Shown: positions 25,137 through 34,368, counted from the first letter of the stretch. The stretch is DNA of 64,000 nucleotides from Actinokineospora iranica (GCF_900101685.1 NZ_FMZZ01000009.1:231690-295689), one strand, 5' to 3'. The notes: generated by a model from the sequence alone, not told the origin. A program made the numbers and translations.

Positions 25137-26221
25137 GGCGCACCGTCGGGACCCTCGCCGACGGCCGCGAGATTCTCTACTTCGACGACACCCCCGGCGC
25201 CCCCGAGCGGACCGCGGCCGACCCCCGCGACCTGCCCCGCAACGTGAACGCCTCCCAAATCCGCCGCGACCCGCTTACCGGCGAATGGGTAGTGCTGGCC
25301 GCACATCGACAAACCCGCACATACAAGCCACCCGCCGCCCTCTGCCCGCTGTGCCCGTCAACGCCAGGTAGGCCTACCGAGATCCCAGAGTCCGACTACG
25401 ACGTGGTCGTCTTCGAGAACCGGTTCCCGTCGCTTTCCCAGCACGCGGTAGGCGACACCGAGCCCGGGCTGACGCCGCGCGCGCCGGGCTTCGGGCGGTG
25501 CGAGGTCGTCTGCTTCACCGCCGACCACACCACCTCCTTCGGCGCCCTCAGCCCCGCCCGCGTGCGCACGGTCGTGGACGTGTGGGCCGACCGCACGGCC
25601 GCGCTGGGCGCGCTGCCCGGCGTCGAGCAGGTCTTCCCGTTCGAGAACCGGGGCGACGAGATCGGCGTGACCCTGAGCCACCCGCACGGCCAGATCTACG
25701 GCTACCCGTTCGTCACACCGCGCACCGAGCGGATGCTCAGCGCAGCCGCCGACTACCTGCGCGCGCACGGCAGGCCGGTGATGGGCGACGTGCTCGCCGC
25801 CGAACGCGCCGACGGCGCCCGCGTGGTCGCCGAGTCCGCGCACTGGACCGCGTTCGTGCCCGCCGCCGCCCGCTGGCCCGTCGAGGTGCGCGTCGTGCCG
25901 CACCGGCAGGTGCCCGACCTGCCCGCGCTGACCGCCGAGGAACGCGACGACTTCGCCACGCTCTACCTGCGGGTGCTCGGCCGTCTCGACGGCCTCTACG
26001 ACCGTGAGCTGCCTTACATTTCCGCCTGGCACCAGGCGCCGACGCGCGGCGCGCGCGATCTCACGTGGCTGCACCTCCAAGTGTTCTCCATACTCAGAAC
26101 CGCGGACAAGTTGAAGTACCTGGCCGGTTCGGAGTCCGGCATGGCGGTGTGGATCAACGACGTGGTCCCGGAGGACTTGGCCGCGCGGCTGCGCGCGGCG
26201 CCTGCCCGCTACGGGCACTAG
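25133..26221 (+). CDS. galT: Galactose-1-phosphate uridylyltransferase
   Basis: 362 residues. The zinc site begins with CPLC at about 65; the active-site His-Pro-His is in VTLSHPHGQIYGYPFV; the substrate loop FENRFPSLS and a C-terminal HIT-like half (LPYISAWHQAP) are present. Swaps UMP between UDP-glucose and galactose 1-phosphate in the Leloir pathway. GTG start overlaps the DeoR-type stop. No galK or galE accompanies it, but galU is in the same window at 40.4 kb. Confidence 0.93.
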   Translation: MRRTVGTLADGREILYFDDTPGAPERTAADPRDLPRNVNASQIRRDPLTGEWVVLAAHRQTRTYKPPAALCPLCPSTPGRPTEIPESDYDVVVFENRFPSLSQHAVGDTEPGLTPRAPGFGRCEVVCFTADHTTSFGALSPARVRTVVDVWADRTAALGALPGVEQVFPFENRGDEIGVTLSHPHGQIYGYPFVTPRTERMLSAAADYLRAHGRPVMGDVLAAERADGARVVAESAHWTAFVPAAARWPVEVRVVPHRQVPDLPALTAEERDDFATLYLRVLGRLDGLYDRELPYISAWHQAPTRGARDLTWLHLQVFSILRTADKLKYLAGSESGMAVWINDVVPEDLAARLRAAPARYGH

Positions 26222-26249
26222 GCGAAATCTCGGACTCCCCACAGGCCGG

Positions 26250-26266
26250 TCTCAGGTGCTTCTCAG
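26250..26266 (+). promoter_or_regulatory. MprA box upstream of pepD
   Basis: Direct repeat TCTCAG-GTGCT-TCTCAG ending 22 nt before the pepD ATG, same geometry as the box before mprA. Supports direct control of the HtrA-like protease by MprA as known in M. tuberculosis. Confidence 0.75.
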
Positions 26267-26288
26267 TCGAGAAGCGCAGGGTGGTGGC

Positions 26289-27707
26289 ATGACGGTGAAC
26301 AGGCCCGACGACTCGAACGACGAGGTGAGCCCGTGGTCCGCGCAAGCGGCCCGTGCCGAGTCGGGTGCGCGGACGCCGGACGGGGAGCAGGGCCCGGTCC
26401 GACCGGAGTCCGGCCCCCAGGCGAGCGGGGAGCAGGGCCCCGCGACCCCGGGGGCCGGAAACTCCGGCCCTCCCTCCGGCGAGACGTGGACACCCGGCGG
26501 CCAGTGGGCCGCGGGTGAGCGAGACTCTTCCCAACAGGTGCTTTACGGTTCCGCGGTGGGCGGGCACGCAGGCTACCCGCACCAACCGGTCGGGCCGCCT
26601 TACCGCTCGCAGCCGCCGCTGGTGGCCGAGCGCAAGGGTTCCCGGGGGATGGTCGCGGGCGTGACCTTGCTCGCGCTGCTCGTCGGCGGCGCCGCGGGCG
26701 CGGCGGGCGGCTATCTGGTGGCCGATTCCCGCCCCGACACCCCGACGATCACCGCCCTGGACACGCCCCCCACGGCCAAGCAGACCGCTGCTGCGCCCGC
26801 GGGCTCGGTCGAGGCCGTCGCGCAGAAGGTCCTGCCGAGCGTCGTGCAGTTGCAGGTGGAGGGCCGGGCCGCGGCGGGCGAGGGCTCCGGTTTCGTGATC
26901 AGCGCCGACGGCCTGATCGTCACGAACAACCACGTCGTGGAGGCCGCGGCCCGGGGCGGCCAGATCACCGCGGTGTTCCAGGACGGCCGCACCGCCCCGG
27001 CGACCATCGTCGGCCGCGACCCCACATCCGACATCGCCGTCGTTCAGGCGACCGGGGTGAACGGTTTGGCGGTAGCCGAGATAGGCCGTTCGGACGATTT
27101 GCGCGTGGGCCAGGGTGTCGTCGCGATCGGATCGCCTTACGAGCTTTCCGGAACGGTGACTTCGGGTATTGTGAGTTCCCTGCGCCGCCCCACCAGGGCG
27201 GGCGGTGAGAACGGCAGCCAGGCCACCGTCATGGACGCCATCCAGACCGACGCGGCAATCAATCCGGGCAACTCCGGTGGCCCCCTGGTGAATATGCAAG
27301 GCCAGGTCATCGGCATCAACTCGGCCATTTACACCCCGCGCAACAGTGCGGGCGGCGGTTCCGTCGGCATCGGTTTCGCCATTCCGGTCGACCAGGCCCG
27401 CCGCACGGCGGAAGAAATCGTCAAAACCGGCAAAGCCACCCAAACCGTCCTCGGCGTCTCCGTCAAGGACAACCCCGATGGCGGCGCTTTCATCGCCGAA
27501 GTCGTCCCCGGCGGCGCAGGTGAAAAAGCAGGCATCAAACCGGGCGAGGTGGTGACCCAAATGGACGACCGCCGTATCGACACCTCGGACGCCCTCGTCG
27601 CCGCCGTCCGCTCCAAGGCCCCCGGCGACAAGGTCAAACTCGTCATCGGCAACGGCGCCCGCACAGTCGAGGCGACCCTGGGCGGCCAACCGGTCGAGAC
27701 CGAGTGA
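26289..27707 (+). CDS. pepD: HtrA-like serine protease PepD
   Basis: 472 residues. A disordered Pro/Gly-rich cytoplasmic N-terminus of about 115 residues, one TM (GMVAGVTLLALLVGGAAGAA), then a trypsin-like domain with the triad visible as TNNHVVEAA (His), DPTSDIAVVQ (Asp) and NPGNSGGPL (Ser), and a PDZ domain (LGVSVKDNPDGGAFIAEVVP). Works outside the membrane degrading or refolding damaged proteins and feeding back on MprAB. Start ATG chosen over an ATG at 26256 because the MprA box lies between. Confidence 0.94.
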   Translation: MTVNRPDDSNDEVSPWSAQAARAESGARTPDGEQGPVRPESGPQASGEQGPATPGAGNSGPPSGETWTPGGQWAAGERDSSQQVLYGSAVGGHAGYPHQPVGPPYRSQPPLVAERKGSRGMVAGVTLLALLVGGAAGAAGGYLVADSRPDTPTITALDTPPTAKQTAAAPAGSVEAVAQKVLPSVVQLQVEGRAAAGEGSGFVISADGLIVTNNHVVEAAARGGQITAVFQDGRTAPATIVGRDPTSDIAVVQATGVNGLAVAEIGRSDDLRVGQGVVAIGSPYELSGTVTSGIVSSLRRPTRAGGENGSQATVMDAIQTDAAINPGNSGGPLVNMQGQVIGINSAIYTPRNSAGGGSVGIGFAIPVDQARRTAEEIVKTGKATQTVLGVSVKDNPDGGAFIAEVVPGGAGEKAGIKPGEVVTQMDDRRIDTSDALVAAVRSKAPGDKVKLVIGNGARTVEATLGGQPVETE

Positions 27708-27717
27708 CCCACAGACG

Positions 27718-27738
27718 CTCGGGTGCTCCGCACCCGAG
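27718..27738 (+). terminator. Terminator after pepD
   Basis: CTCGGGTGC-TCC-GCACCCGAG, 9-bp perfect arms 10 nt after the pepD stop. Confidence 0.7.
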
Positions 27739-28328
27739 ACCAACCTCCGGTTCGCTGCCCCCGAGCCGGACAGAGTTCCCGAGGGCGGGAGCTCACCAGT
27801 AGGAGCCGTATGCGGACGGCCACCCCTCGCCCGCCCGCCTGCGGCTCCTGCCGTTCGTTCTGCCCGCCGTCGGTCTACCGGTCGGCTTGTGGCTGTCGGT
27901 GCTCCCACCCGACTGGAGCCATGCCCGCTTGCCACTCCGCCTGTCTGAGTCCCGGTAAGCCGCGCTTACTCGCTGTACCTACCGGTTTGCTTCTTCGGTC
28001 TTGTCCTGTCTGCCTGCTTCGGGGCTTGGCCTGTTGCGTCTCGTTTGCCCACTTGGGGTTCCTGTTCCGGCCCGTTGAGCCTTGCCTCCATGTTCGCCTG
28101 CGGCTCCTGCCGTTCTGCCCTTGTCCCGCCTGTCTGCGGGTCGCGTTAGCGGCATTCCCCGTTTTCGTCAACCAGACCATCCACATAGGCCGCCTTTGTC
28201 CACAGGTTTTCCCAACCCCTTCCGCGGACGCCCACGCCCGGTAGACTGGAGCGGGGCGGCCCCCCGGCGAGGGTGGGGTTTGCTGTCGCGCGGGCGGTGG
28301 GGGTGAGCGTGGGGTGGGGGCGTGCTGT
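27739..28328. other. Gene-free pyrimidine-rich interval
   Basis: About 590 bp with lower GC than its flanks and a strong C/T bias on the + strand. I see no gene with family resemblance: the longest reading frame (27723-28244) is Cys/Pro/Leu-rich and lacks typical third-position GC. It contains a 21-bp exact direct repeat beginning CGCCTGCGGCTCC at 27836-27856 and 28095-28115, and one DnaA-box-like TTGTCCACA at 28196-28204. It marks the left border of the glycosyltransferase island. Confidence 0.5.
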
Positions 28329-28742
28329 TCAGGAGGGGCGTCGTTGGCTGAGGACGGCCGCCGTCACCGCGATCAGCCACACCACGGCAAGTGCGATTCC
28401 CAGGCCCAGCCAGTAGTTCCGGTCGTGCAGGCCGGGGTTTGTCGGCACGCCGAACGGTCGCCACAGGAGGGGCACGGCCAGCAGGATCAGCACGCCGCTC
28501 GCCACCGCGCCCGCCGCGACCGGCGCCCGCCAAGCTGGCGGAAGCCGCCGGGCGATCACCAGGCCGATCGCGCCGACCAGCGGCGCGACGACCGCGTCAT
28601 GCGCTAGCGGGCCGCCGACGAAGAACGCCAGTGCCTGTCCCGTGTCCCGCCATGACGCCATTCCGAAGTCGGCTGCCAGGGTCGCGCCAAACGCCAGCGC
28701 CGCCAATCCCGCCAGGCCGAGCAGAATCCGCACTGTCCTCAT
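28329..28742 (-). CDS. Small four-TM membrane protein, end of GT/Mo-enzyme operon
   Basis: 137 residues, almost entirely membrane helices: VRILLGLAGLAALAFGATLA, AHDAVVAPLVGAIGLVIARR, AAGAVASGVLILLAVPLLWR and WLGLGIALAVVWLIAVTAAV. No catalytic motif recognised. The ATG overlaps the stop of the molybdenum-enzyme gene (ATGA), so it is likely a partner of that membrane-bound oxidoreductase. Confidence 0.75.
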   Translation of the reverse strand: MRTVRILLGLAGLAALAFGATLAADFGMASWRDTGQALAFFVGGPLAHDAVVAPLVGAIGLVIARRLPPAWRAPVAAGAVASGVLILLAVPLLWRPFGVPTNPGLHDRNYWLGLGIALAVVWLIAVTAAVLSQRRPS

Positions 28743-29824
28743 TGGATTTCCTCGATCGTCAGCCGGGTCACCCATTTCGTCTGCAGCACCCCGGGGCGGC
28801 TCGGGGCGATGATCCGGCACGGGAATCCGTGGTCGGGGGACAGGACTTCGCCGTTGAGGCGCAGCGCCAGCAGGGTCGCCGGGTCCTCGGTGTGCCGTCC
28901 GGGCAGGGTGCTTTCCCGGTACAGCCCCTCCCGTTCCAGCGACGTCACCCGCACCGGCGCGCCCGGTTCGGACCCGGCCGCGCGCAACAGGTCCGCCACC
29001 CGCACCCCGGTCCAGGACGCCGACGCGCTCCACCCCTCGACGCAGGCGATCGGCAGGACCTCGGTCGCCTGCGGCAGCGCGGTCAGGTCGGCCAACGAGA
29101 ACGCGCGCGTCCCCGCAGCCGTCACCACCTCCAGCCGCCAGTCCGCGGGCACGGCGATCGCCGCCGCCCGCGCCGTCCGGTTCACCGGGATGCCCTGCGG
29201 GCCGCCGCGGGACCGCCACGCGAGCACGGAAACGTCGCGCAGCAGCGGAACCGTCGCCCCGGCCGTGGCGACCACCGCGACCCCGGCGCCCAGCCAGGTC
29301 GTCCGCAGGAACCGCCGCCGGTCGGCGTCCACCTCGCGGCCGGACCACGCGCGCCGGATCACCGGCAGCTTCACCGCGACGTGCACCAGGATCGACCCGA
29401 TCGCGATCCACGCCACCGCGTAATGCGCCGTCGGGAAGTAGAACCCCCAGAGGTAGTTCTGCGCCACGTTGAACAATCCGGTGACCAACTCGAAGAACGC
29501 CGCCCCCGACAGCACCAGGATCGACCCGCGTTCCAGGGCGTGCAGCGGCGAGCGGATCAGCGGCCGGTCGAACAGCTTGGGGTAGACCGACCACAGCTTG
29601 GCCAGCAGCAGCGGCACCGCCGCGACCCCGGAGACCACGTGCACGCCCTGGGTCGCCTGGTACAGCCACACCGGCCCGCTGGGCCACCCGAACCACGGCG
29701 GCGGATGCTGGATGGCGTGGCTGAGCAGCCCGGTCAGGAAACACAGCCCGAACGCGACGCCCAGCCACGCGCCGACCCGGGAGGTGACGCGTTCGTCGTG
29801 GCCGGCGGCGGTGAAGCGGTTCAT
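28739..29824 (-). CDS. Membrane-anchored molybdopterin oxidoreductase (sulfite-oxidase fold)
   Basis: 361 residues. The N-terminal 150 residues are a cytochrome-b561-like membrane domain of four TMs with histidines (GLLSHAIQHPPPWFG, AHYAVAWIAIGSILVHVAVK). A further hydrophobic helix follows, then a sulfite-oxidase-type Mo-cofactor domain: DWRLEVV, LTALPQATEVLPIACVEGWS with the Mo-ligating cysteine, and HGFPCRIIAPSRPGVLQTKW. An integral electron-transfer plus Mo catalytic chain, active side extracytoplasmic. Substrate unknown. Embedded in a glycosyltransferase operon with ATGA overlaps on both sides. Start fixed by the overlap with the methyltransferase stop. Confidence 0.88.
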   Translation of the reverse strand: MNRFTAAGHDERVTSRVGAWLGVAFGLCFLTGLLSHAIQHPPPWFGWPSGPVWLYQATQGVHVVSGVAAVPLLLAKLWSVYPKLFDRPLIRSPLHALERGSILVLSGAAFFELVTGLFNVAQNYLWGFYFPTAHYAVAWIAIGSILVHVAVKLPVIRRAWSGREVDADRRRFLRTTWLGAGVAVVATAGATVPLLRDVSVLAWRSRGGPQGIPVNRTARAAAIAVPADWRLEVVTAAGTRAFSLADLTALPQATEVLPIACVEGWSASASWTGVRVADLLRAAGSEPGAPVRVTSLEREGLYRESTLPGRHTEDPATLLALRLNGEVLSPDHGFPCRIIAPSRPGVLQTKWVTRLTIEEIQ

Positions 29825-30444
29825 ACCGGCACCAGTTCGGTGAACCAGCGCCCCAGGTGCTCCCGGGTCCAGCGCACCGCGAACCCGGCCTCGGCGGCGG
29901 CCCACGGCACCGAGTCCGCGCCCAGCCACGCCCAGTCGAACCACGGCCCGCTGCCGCTGTCGCGGCTCACCCTGGCCCGCCCGGCGTGCACACCGCGGCC
30001 CGGCCGGTCGCTCTCCACTAATGCGCTTCCGTTGCGGGACAGCAACTCCCGCATCCGCCGCAGCAACGCGACCGGGTCGCCGCCGATGCCGACGTTGCCG
30101 TCGGCCAGCAGCACGTGCCGCCACAGCCCCTCACCGGGCAGCGGGTCGTAGACGTCCCGCCGCAGCGCCACCGCTCCCCGCGACCGGGTCAGCGCGACCG
30201 CGACCGGCGAGATGTCCACGCCAAGCGCGGCGACTCCGCGCCTGGTCAACGCGGCCGTGAGCCGCCCAGGCCCGCACCCGACGTCCAGGGTTGGCCCGGA
30301 ACACGCGTCGAGCAGCACCTCGTCACCGCGGTCCGGCGCGGCGCCCCACCGGTCGACCGGAAGCGAAATCCGTTGCCCGTCAGCCAGTTCCAGCCAGCAG
30401 CGCCGTCCCAGCAGGCCCGGGGCGAACACATCGGGCGGCGTCAT
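29821..30444 (-). CDS. Class I SAM-dependent methyltransferase
   Basis: 207 residues. SAM motif I TLDVGCGPGRLTAALTRRGV, acidic motif II end VDIS, then ALRRDVYDPLPGEGLWRHVL and LLADGNVGIGGDPVALLRRM. Substrate not predictable. Translationally coupled (ATGA) to the DUF2064 gene upstream and the Mo enzyme downstream. Confidence 0.85.
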   Translation of the reverse strand: MTPPDVFAPGLLGRRCWLELADGQRISLPVDRWGAAPDRGDEVLLDACSGPTLDVGCGPGRLTAALTRRGVAALGVDISPVAVALTRSRGAVALRRDVYDPLPGEGLWRHVLLADGNVGIGGDPVALLRRMRELLSRNGSALVESDRPGRGVHAGRARVSRDSGSGPWFDWAWLGADSVPWAAAEAGFAVRWTREHLGRWFTELVPV

Positions 30445-31109
30445 GGCCGCACTCCCGCCAGTCTCGGCCCGACAACCTGGGCGAACCGGGTCCCCGGCAC
30501 TTCCTCGGCCACCCGCAGCGCATCGGCCATAGTGTCCACATCGGACAGTGCGGCCAGCGGGCGGACTCGAAGCCCGAGATTCCGCAACGCATCCAGGGTC
30601 CGGCTGCCGGTGTCCTCTCGCGACGTCGGAACGCCGCGCAGCACCGCGGCCTGTCTGGGATCGCGCAGTCCCAAGGCCCACCAGCCGCCGTCGAACGCGC
30701 GGCCCAAGACCGCGTCCCCGGTGCGCAGGAGATCGACAGCCTCGCCCAGCAGCGCGGGTGTCACCTGTGGGGTGTCCATGCCGATCTGCACCACTGCCCG
30801 CCCGGGAAACCGGTCCGCGACGTCTTCGTGCGCGTTGGCCAGCCGGTCAGGGAAACCGTTGCCGCGCTGGGGAAAGACCACGCACCGGGACAGCGCCGCC
30901 GCCAGGTCCCCGGCTCGCTCGGCCGCAGCCAGATCCCCGGTCAGCGCCACCACCGGCGTCACGCCGGGCGTGGCGGACACCGCGTCCAGCGTGTCCAGCA
31001 GCGCCGCCGCCGCGATATCCGCGGCCTGCTTGGGCGTCGCGGGCGGGCTCAGCCGCGTCTTGGCCAGCCCGGCGACCGGAGCCTTCGCCACCACCAGCAG
31101 GCAGGTCAT
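30441..31109 (-). CDS. DUF2064 glycosyltransferase-like protein
   Basis: 222 residues. Starts MTCLLVVAKAPVAGLAKTRL, the nucleotide-sugar-binding N-terminus of the DUF2064/TIGR04282 family, with QIGMDTPQVTPALL supplying the DxD-like acidic site and GRAFDGGWWALGLRDP the family signature. Related to GT-A nucleotidyltransferases. Almost always paired with a GT2 enzyme, as here (ATGA overlap). Probably contributes to a cell-surface or lipid-linked glycan. Confidence 0.85.
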   Translation of the reverse strand: MTCLLVVAKAPVAGLAKTRLSPPATPKQAADIAAAALLDTLDAVSATPGVTPVVALTGDLAAAERAGDLAAALSRCVVFPQRGNGFPDRLANAHEDVADRFPGRAVVQIGMDTPQVTPALLGEAVDLLRTGDAVLGRAFDGGWWALGLRDPRQAAVLRGVPTSREDTGSRTLDALRNLGLRVRPLAALSDVDTMADALRVAEEVPGTRFAQVVGPRLAGVRP

Positions 31110-31759
31110 CGCAGTACCCCCGCCATGTCCCGCACGGCCCGCAGCGTGCCGCGCACCGAGCCGGACACCTTCGACTTCGTCCCCGCCGTCCTCGGCCGGT
31201 AGGCGACCGGGAACTCGGCCACCGGCCACCGCCCCTCGGCCGCGCGAATCAGCAATTCCAGCGGATAGCCGAAAGCGCGGTCCTCGACGCCGAGCGCGAG
31301 CAGGTCGGCCCGCCGCACGGCGCGCGCGGGCGCGATATCCGACACCGGCAGTCCTCGGCGGCGCAGCAGGGCGGCCAGCACGGCGTTTCCGGCCCGCGCG
31401 TGCCAGGGCCAGGCATTGTGCGAAACCGGAATGCGTTTGCCAACTGCAAGTTTCGCCTCGGAAAGGGCCGCGACGAGCGTCGGCAACTCACCTGGGTCGA
31501 GTGAGCCGTCCGCGTCCAGGAAACACACGATCTCCGCTGTCGCGTTCGTCAATCCGGTGTGCACCGCCGCGCCATATCCCCGGCGCGGCTCGTGGACCAC
31601 CTTCGCCCCGTGCGCGGCCGCCACTTCCGGCGATCCGTCCGTCGAACCGTTGTCCACCACGATCGCCCGGTATCCCGGCGGAAGCGCCGCCAAGACGCCC
31701 GGCAGGGCCGCCGCCTCATCGAGGCAGGGCAGCACGACGTCTACTTCTCGGTCATCCAT
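31106..31759 (-). CDS. Family 2 glycosyltransferase
   Basis: 217 residues from the ATG at 31759 (a GTG at 31768 is possible). GT-A fold: VDVVLPCLDEAAALPGVLAA, VDNGSTDGSPEVAAAHGAKV, EIVCFLDADGSLDPGELPTL with the DAD metal site. Single-domain, DPM1-like length without TM tail. First gene of a five-gene leftward operon, divergent from the small membrane gene at 31920; a CCGT-type regulatory repeat lies between. Confidence 0.88.
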   Translation of the reverse strand: MDDREVDVVLPCLDEAAALPGVLAALPPGYRAIVVDNGSTDGSPEVAAAHGAKVVHEPRRGYGAAVHTGLTNATAEIVCFLDADGSLDPGELPTLVAALSEAKLAVGKRIPVSHNAWPWHARAGNAVLAALLRRRGLPVSDIAPARAVRRADLLALGVEDRAFGYPLELLIRAAEGRWPVAEFPVAYRPRTAGTKSKVSGSVRGTLRAVRDMAGVLR

Positions 31760-31834
31760 GCCGCGCACGCTAGATTCGCCTAGGACAGTCGGGAACCGTT
31801 GCGGCGCTTACCAAACAATGACATTCCAACAGGT

Positions 31835-31852
31835 ATTACGGAGTCCTTAGGG
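31835..31852. promoter_or_regulatory. CCGT-type motif, copy 1
   Basis: ATTACGGAGTCCTTAGGG; its reverse complement CCCTAAGGACTCCGTAAT agrees at 14 of 18 positions with the copy before the GT-C gene. Lies in the divergent promoter of the GT2 operon and the small membrane gene. Confidence 0.45.
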
Positions 31853-31919
31853 CATCCCTTCTCCAGCCGTGGGGACCCCTCCTGAAAGGTAAAGTCCACC
31901 GGTCCCGGAGAATGGCGCA

Positions 31920-32231
31920 ATGGCTTCGCCCCAACGTCGGTTGCGAGCGTTTCTCCGCGGACCCGGCCGCCTGCCGATCGGACTGGCCGCCGCCATCGGC
32001 TGCCTAGGCGTCGCGGTGCTCTACGCGACCGTGCTCGCCGTCCAGGCCCCCGCGCGGGTCACCGCTGCGCACGCCTTCGTGATGCGCTGGGCGCAGCCCG
32101 CCGTGTGGATCGCGCTGGCCGCGGTGTGCCTGGAATACGCGCTGCGCGCCGACCGGGCCGTGCTCAACCGGACCGCGACGCTCGCCGTCGCGGTCTACCT
32201 CGCTTTCCTGCTCGCCATCAGCTTCGCCTGA
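31920..32231 (+). CDS. Small three-TM membrane protein
   Basis: 103 residues: a basic start (MASPQRRLRAFLRGPGRLPI), then three hydrophobic helices (GLAAAIGCLGVAVLYATVLA, FVMRWAQPAVWIALAAVCLE, TATLAVAVYLAFLLAISFA). GGAG sits 9 nt upstream of the ATG. Family not recognised. Its place before a GT-C enzyme, both behind a copy of the CCGT motif, suggests a role in the same envelope-glycan pathway. Confidence 0.75.
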   Translation: MASPQRRLRAFLRGPGRLPIGLAAAIGCLGVAVLYATVLAVQAPARVTAAHAFVMRWAQPAVWIALAAVCLEYALRADRAVLNRTATLAVAVYLAFLLAISFA

Positions 32232-32234
32232 TCT

Positions 32235-32255
32235 CTTACGGACTCCTGACGGAAC
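32235..32255. promoter_or_regulatory. CCGT-type motif, copy 2
   Basis: Reverse complement of CTTACGGACTCCTGACGGAAC reads GTTCCGTCAGG followed by TCCGTAAG: two CCGT half-sites 11 nt apart, the pattern of OmpR-family regulators. It starts 4 nt after the stop of the small membrane gene and 48-68 nt before the GT-C start. Confidence 0.5.
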
Positions 32256-32302
32256 CCCGCCAGAGGGCTCCGCGCGCGCCCGCCCCGCGTTAGGTTCCGG
32301 CC

Positions 32303-33655
32303 ATGTCCGTCCTGTCGCCCCGCCGGTCCCGTCCGCGCGCCGATCTGCTCGCCGCGGGCGGTGGGCTCGCGCTCGTCGCCATGGCCTTCGCGGTCGGCGC
32401 CGTGTTCGACATCCGCCTCTACGGCGACAAGCATTTCCCGGGCGCGCCCGACACCTTCGGCGAATGGCCGATTCTCGCCGAATGGCTGCCGCACACCGGA
32501 ATCGGCACACCGCTGGCGGTCCTGGCCGTGATCGCCGCCGTCACCTGGGGCCCCACGCTCGCCGTCCGCCTGTCCTGGCGCGCCGCGCTCGGTTCGGCCT
32601 ACCTGCTGGCGGTGGCGTGGACGTTCTCCCTCGCCTTGGTCGACGGGTGGCAGCGTGGCGTCGCGGGCCAGCTCACCTCCCGGGACGAGTACCTCGCCGC
32701 CGTCCCCGGAATCACCGACATTCCGGCGATGCTCGACGGGTTCGCGAGCCGCATCCTGGATTTCCAGCCCGACTCGTGGATCACCCACGTCGCGGGCCAC
32801 CCGCCGGGCGCGACCCTGGTGTTCGTCTGGCTCGACCGGATCGGCCTCGGCGGCGGCGCGTGGGCGGCGGTGCTGTGCGTGCTCGTCGGCGGCCTGGTGG
32901 CCGTGGCCGTCCCGGTGACGCTCTCCGCGCTCGGCGACCACGAACGCGCGCGCTCGGCGCTGCCGTTCGTCGCGCTGTTCCCCGGCGCGGTGTGGCTGGG
33001 CGTGTCGGCCGACGCGCTGTTCGCCGGGGTGACCGCCAGCGGGATCGCGCTGCTCGCCGTCGGCGTCGCGCGCCGCCGCCCGGGCTGGTGGGTCGCGGCG
33101 GGCGCGGTGCTCGGGTTCGGGATCTTCCTGTCGTACGGGCTGCTGCTCATGGGCTCGATCGCGATGGCCGTGGTGCTGGTCGCTGGGAACTGGCGGGTGC
33201 TGGCCTGGGCCGTGCCGGGCGCGCTGGCCGTGGTCGCGGTGTTCGCGCTCGCCGGATTCTGGTGGCTCGACGGCTACCACCTCGTCGTGGACCGCTACTA
33301 CCAGGGCATCGCGGCCGAGCGCCCGTACTGGTACTGGGTGTGGGCGAACCTGGCCGCGGTCACGCTGGCCGTGGGCCCGGCGGCGGTCGCGGGCCTGCGC
33401 CGCGCCGCCCCCGGGATGCTCACCCCGCGCGCCACCGACCCCACCGTCGCGATCGTGCGCGGCGCCGCGCTGGCGGTGCTCGCCGCGACCGTGTCCGGGC
33501 TGTCGAAGTCGGAAGTGGAGCGCATCTGGCTGCCCTTCGCGGTGTGGCTGATCGCCGCCGCGGCCCTGCTGCCCGCCCGGTCGCACCGCTGGTGGCTCGG
33601 CGCGCAGGCCGCCACCGCGCTCGTGGTGAACCATGTGTTCCTGACGAACTGGTGA
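32303..33655 (+). CDS. Polytopic GT-C-type glycosyltransferase
   Basis: 450 residues with about 11 TMs. After TM1 an acidic loop ([20 protein letters not shown]) occurs where GT-C enzymes keep catalytic Asp; [20 protein letters not shown] has the H-P-P-G motif seen in several actinobacterial lipid-linked mannosyl- and arabinosyltransferase-like proteins; later segments are ordinary TM helices. It should use a polyprenyl-phosphate sugar on the outer face of the membrane. Followed 11 bp later by a two-component system, which may control it. Confidence 0.8.
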   Translation: MSVLSPRRSRPRADLLAAGGGLALVAMAFAVGAVFDIRLYGDKHFPGAPDTFGEWPILAEWLPHTGIGTPLAVLAVIAAVTWGPTLAVRLSWRAALGSAYLLAVAWTFSLALVDGWQRGVAGQLTSRDEYLAAVPGITDIPAMLDGFASRILDFQPDSWITHVAGHPPGATLVFVWLDRIGLGGGAWAAVLCVLVGGLVAVAVPVTLSALGDHERARSALPFVALFPGAVWLGVSADALFAGVTASGIALLAVGVARRRPGWWVAAGAVLGFGIFLSYGLLLMGSIAMAVVLVAGNWRVLAWAVPGALAVVAVFALAGFWWLDGYHLVVDRYYQGIAAERPYWYWVWANLAAVTLAVGPAAVAGLRRAAPGMLTPRATDPTVAIVRGAALAVLAATVSGLSKSEVERIWLPFAVWLIAAAALLPARSHRWWLGAQAATALVVNHVFLTNW

Positions 33656-33666
33656 AAGGCGGGGCG

Positions 33667-34368
33667 ATGACAGCGGCCGAACCGACCGGGCGGGTGCTCG
33701 TGGTCGACGACGACCTGACGGTGTCCGACGTCGTCCGCCGCTACCTCGAACGCGCCGGGCACCAAGTGGCGCTGGCCGCCACCGGGGAGGACGCGCTGCG
33801 GTGGATCGCCGAGAACGAGCCAGACCTGGTGGTGCTCGACCTCATGCTGCCCGGCATCGACGGCCTGGAGGTGTGCGGGCGGCTGCGGGAGCGCGGCGCG
33901 GTGCCGGTGGTGATGCTGACCGCGCTCGGCGAGGAGGAGAACCGGATCGCCGGGCTGCAACTCGGCGCGGACGACTACGTGACCAAGCCGTTCAGCCCGC
34001 GCGAATTGGTTCTGCGGGTCAACTCCGTGCTGCGGCGCGCGAAAGCCCCCGCGCCGCCGTCGGCCCGCCGACTCGCCGACGGCGACCTGCGGCTGGACGC
34101 GTCCGCCCGCAAAGCCACCCTCGGCGGCGCGGAGCTGTCGCTGACCGGGCGCGAGTTCGACCTGCTGGAGTTCCTGATGAGCCACCCCGGCGAGGCGTTC
34201 ACCCGCACGCAGCTGCTGGAACGGGTGTGGGGCTGGGACTTCGGCGATCAGTCCACAGTGACCGTCCACGTGCGACGGTTGCGGGAGAAGATCGAGCTGG
34301 TGCCTGCGAAACCCGCCCGCATCTGCACGGTCTGGGGCGTCGGATACCGCTACGACCGGAGCGTGTGA
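33667..34368 (+). CDS. OmpR-family response regulator
   Basis: 233 residues. [16 protein letters not shown], phospho-Asp in [39 protein letters not shown]; winged helix from [20 protein letters not shown] to [15 protein letters not shown]. Stop overlaps the kinase start (TGATG). A natural candidate to bind the 11-nt CCGT direct repeats found at 31.84, 32.24 and 36.66 kb (inference). Confidence 0.9.
   Translation: MTAAEPTGRVLVVDDDLTVSDVVRRYLERAGHQVALAATGEDALRWIAENEPDLVVLDLMLPGIDGLEVCGRLRERGAVPVVMLTALGEEENRIAGLQLGADDYVTKPFSPRELVLRVNSVLRRAKAPAPPSARRLADGDLRLDASARKATLGGAELSLTGREFDLLEFLMSHPGEAFTRTQLLERVWGWDFGDQSTVTVHVRRLREKIELVPAKPARICTVWGVGYRYDRSV

Noticed and set aside
27723..28244. 173-codon frame after pepD
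   Set aside because: Cys/Leu/Pro-rich low-complexity translation overlapping the pepD terminator, no GC-third bias, no ribosome binding site.
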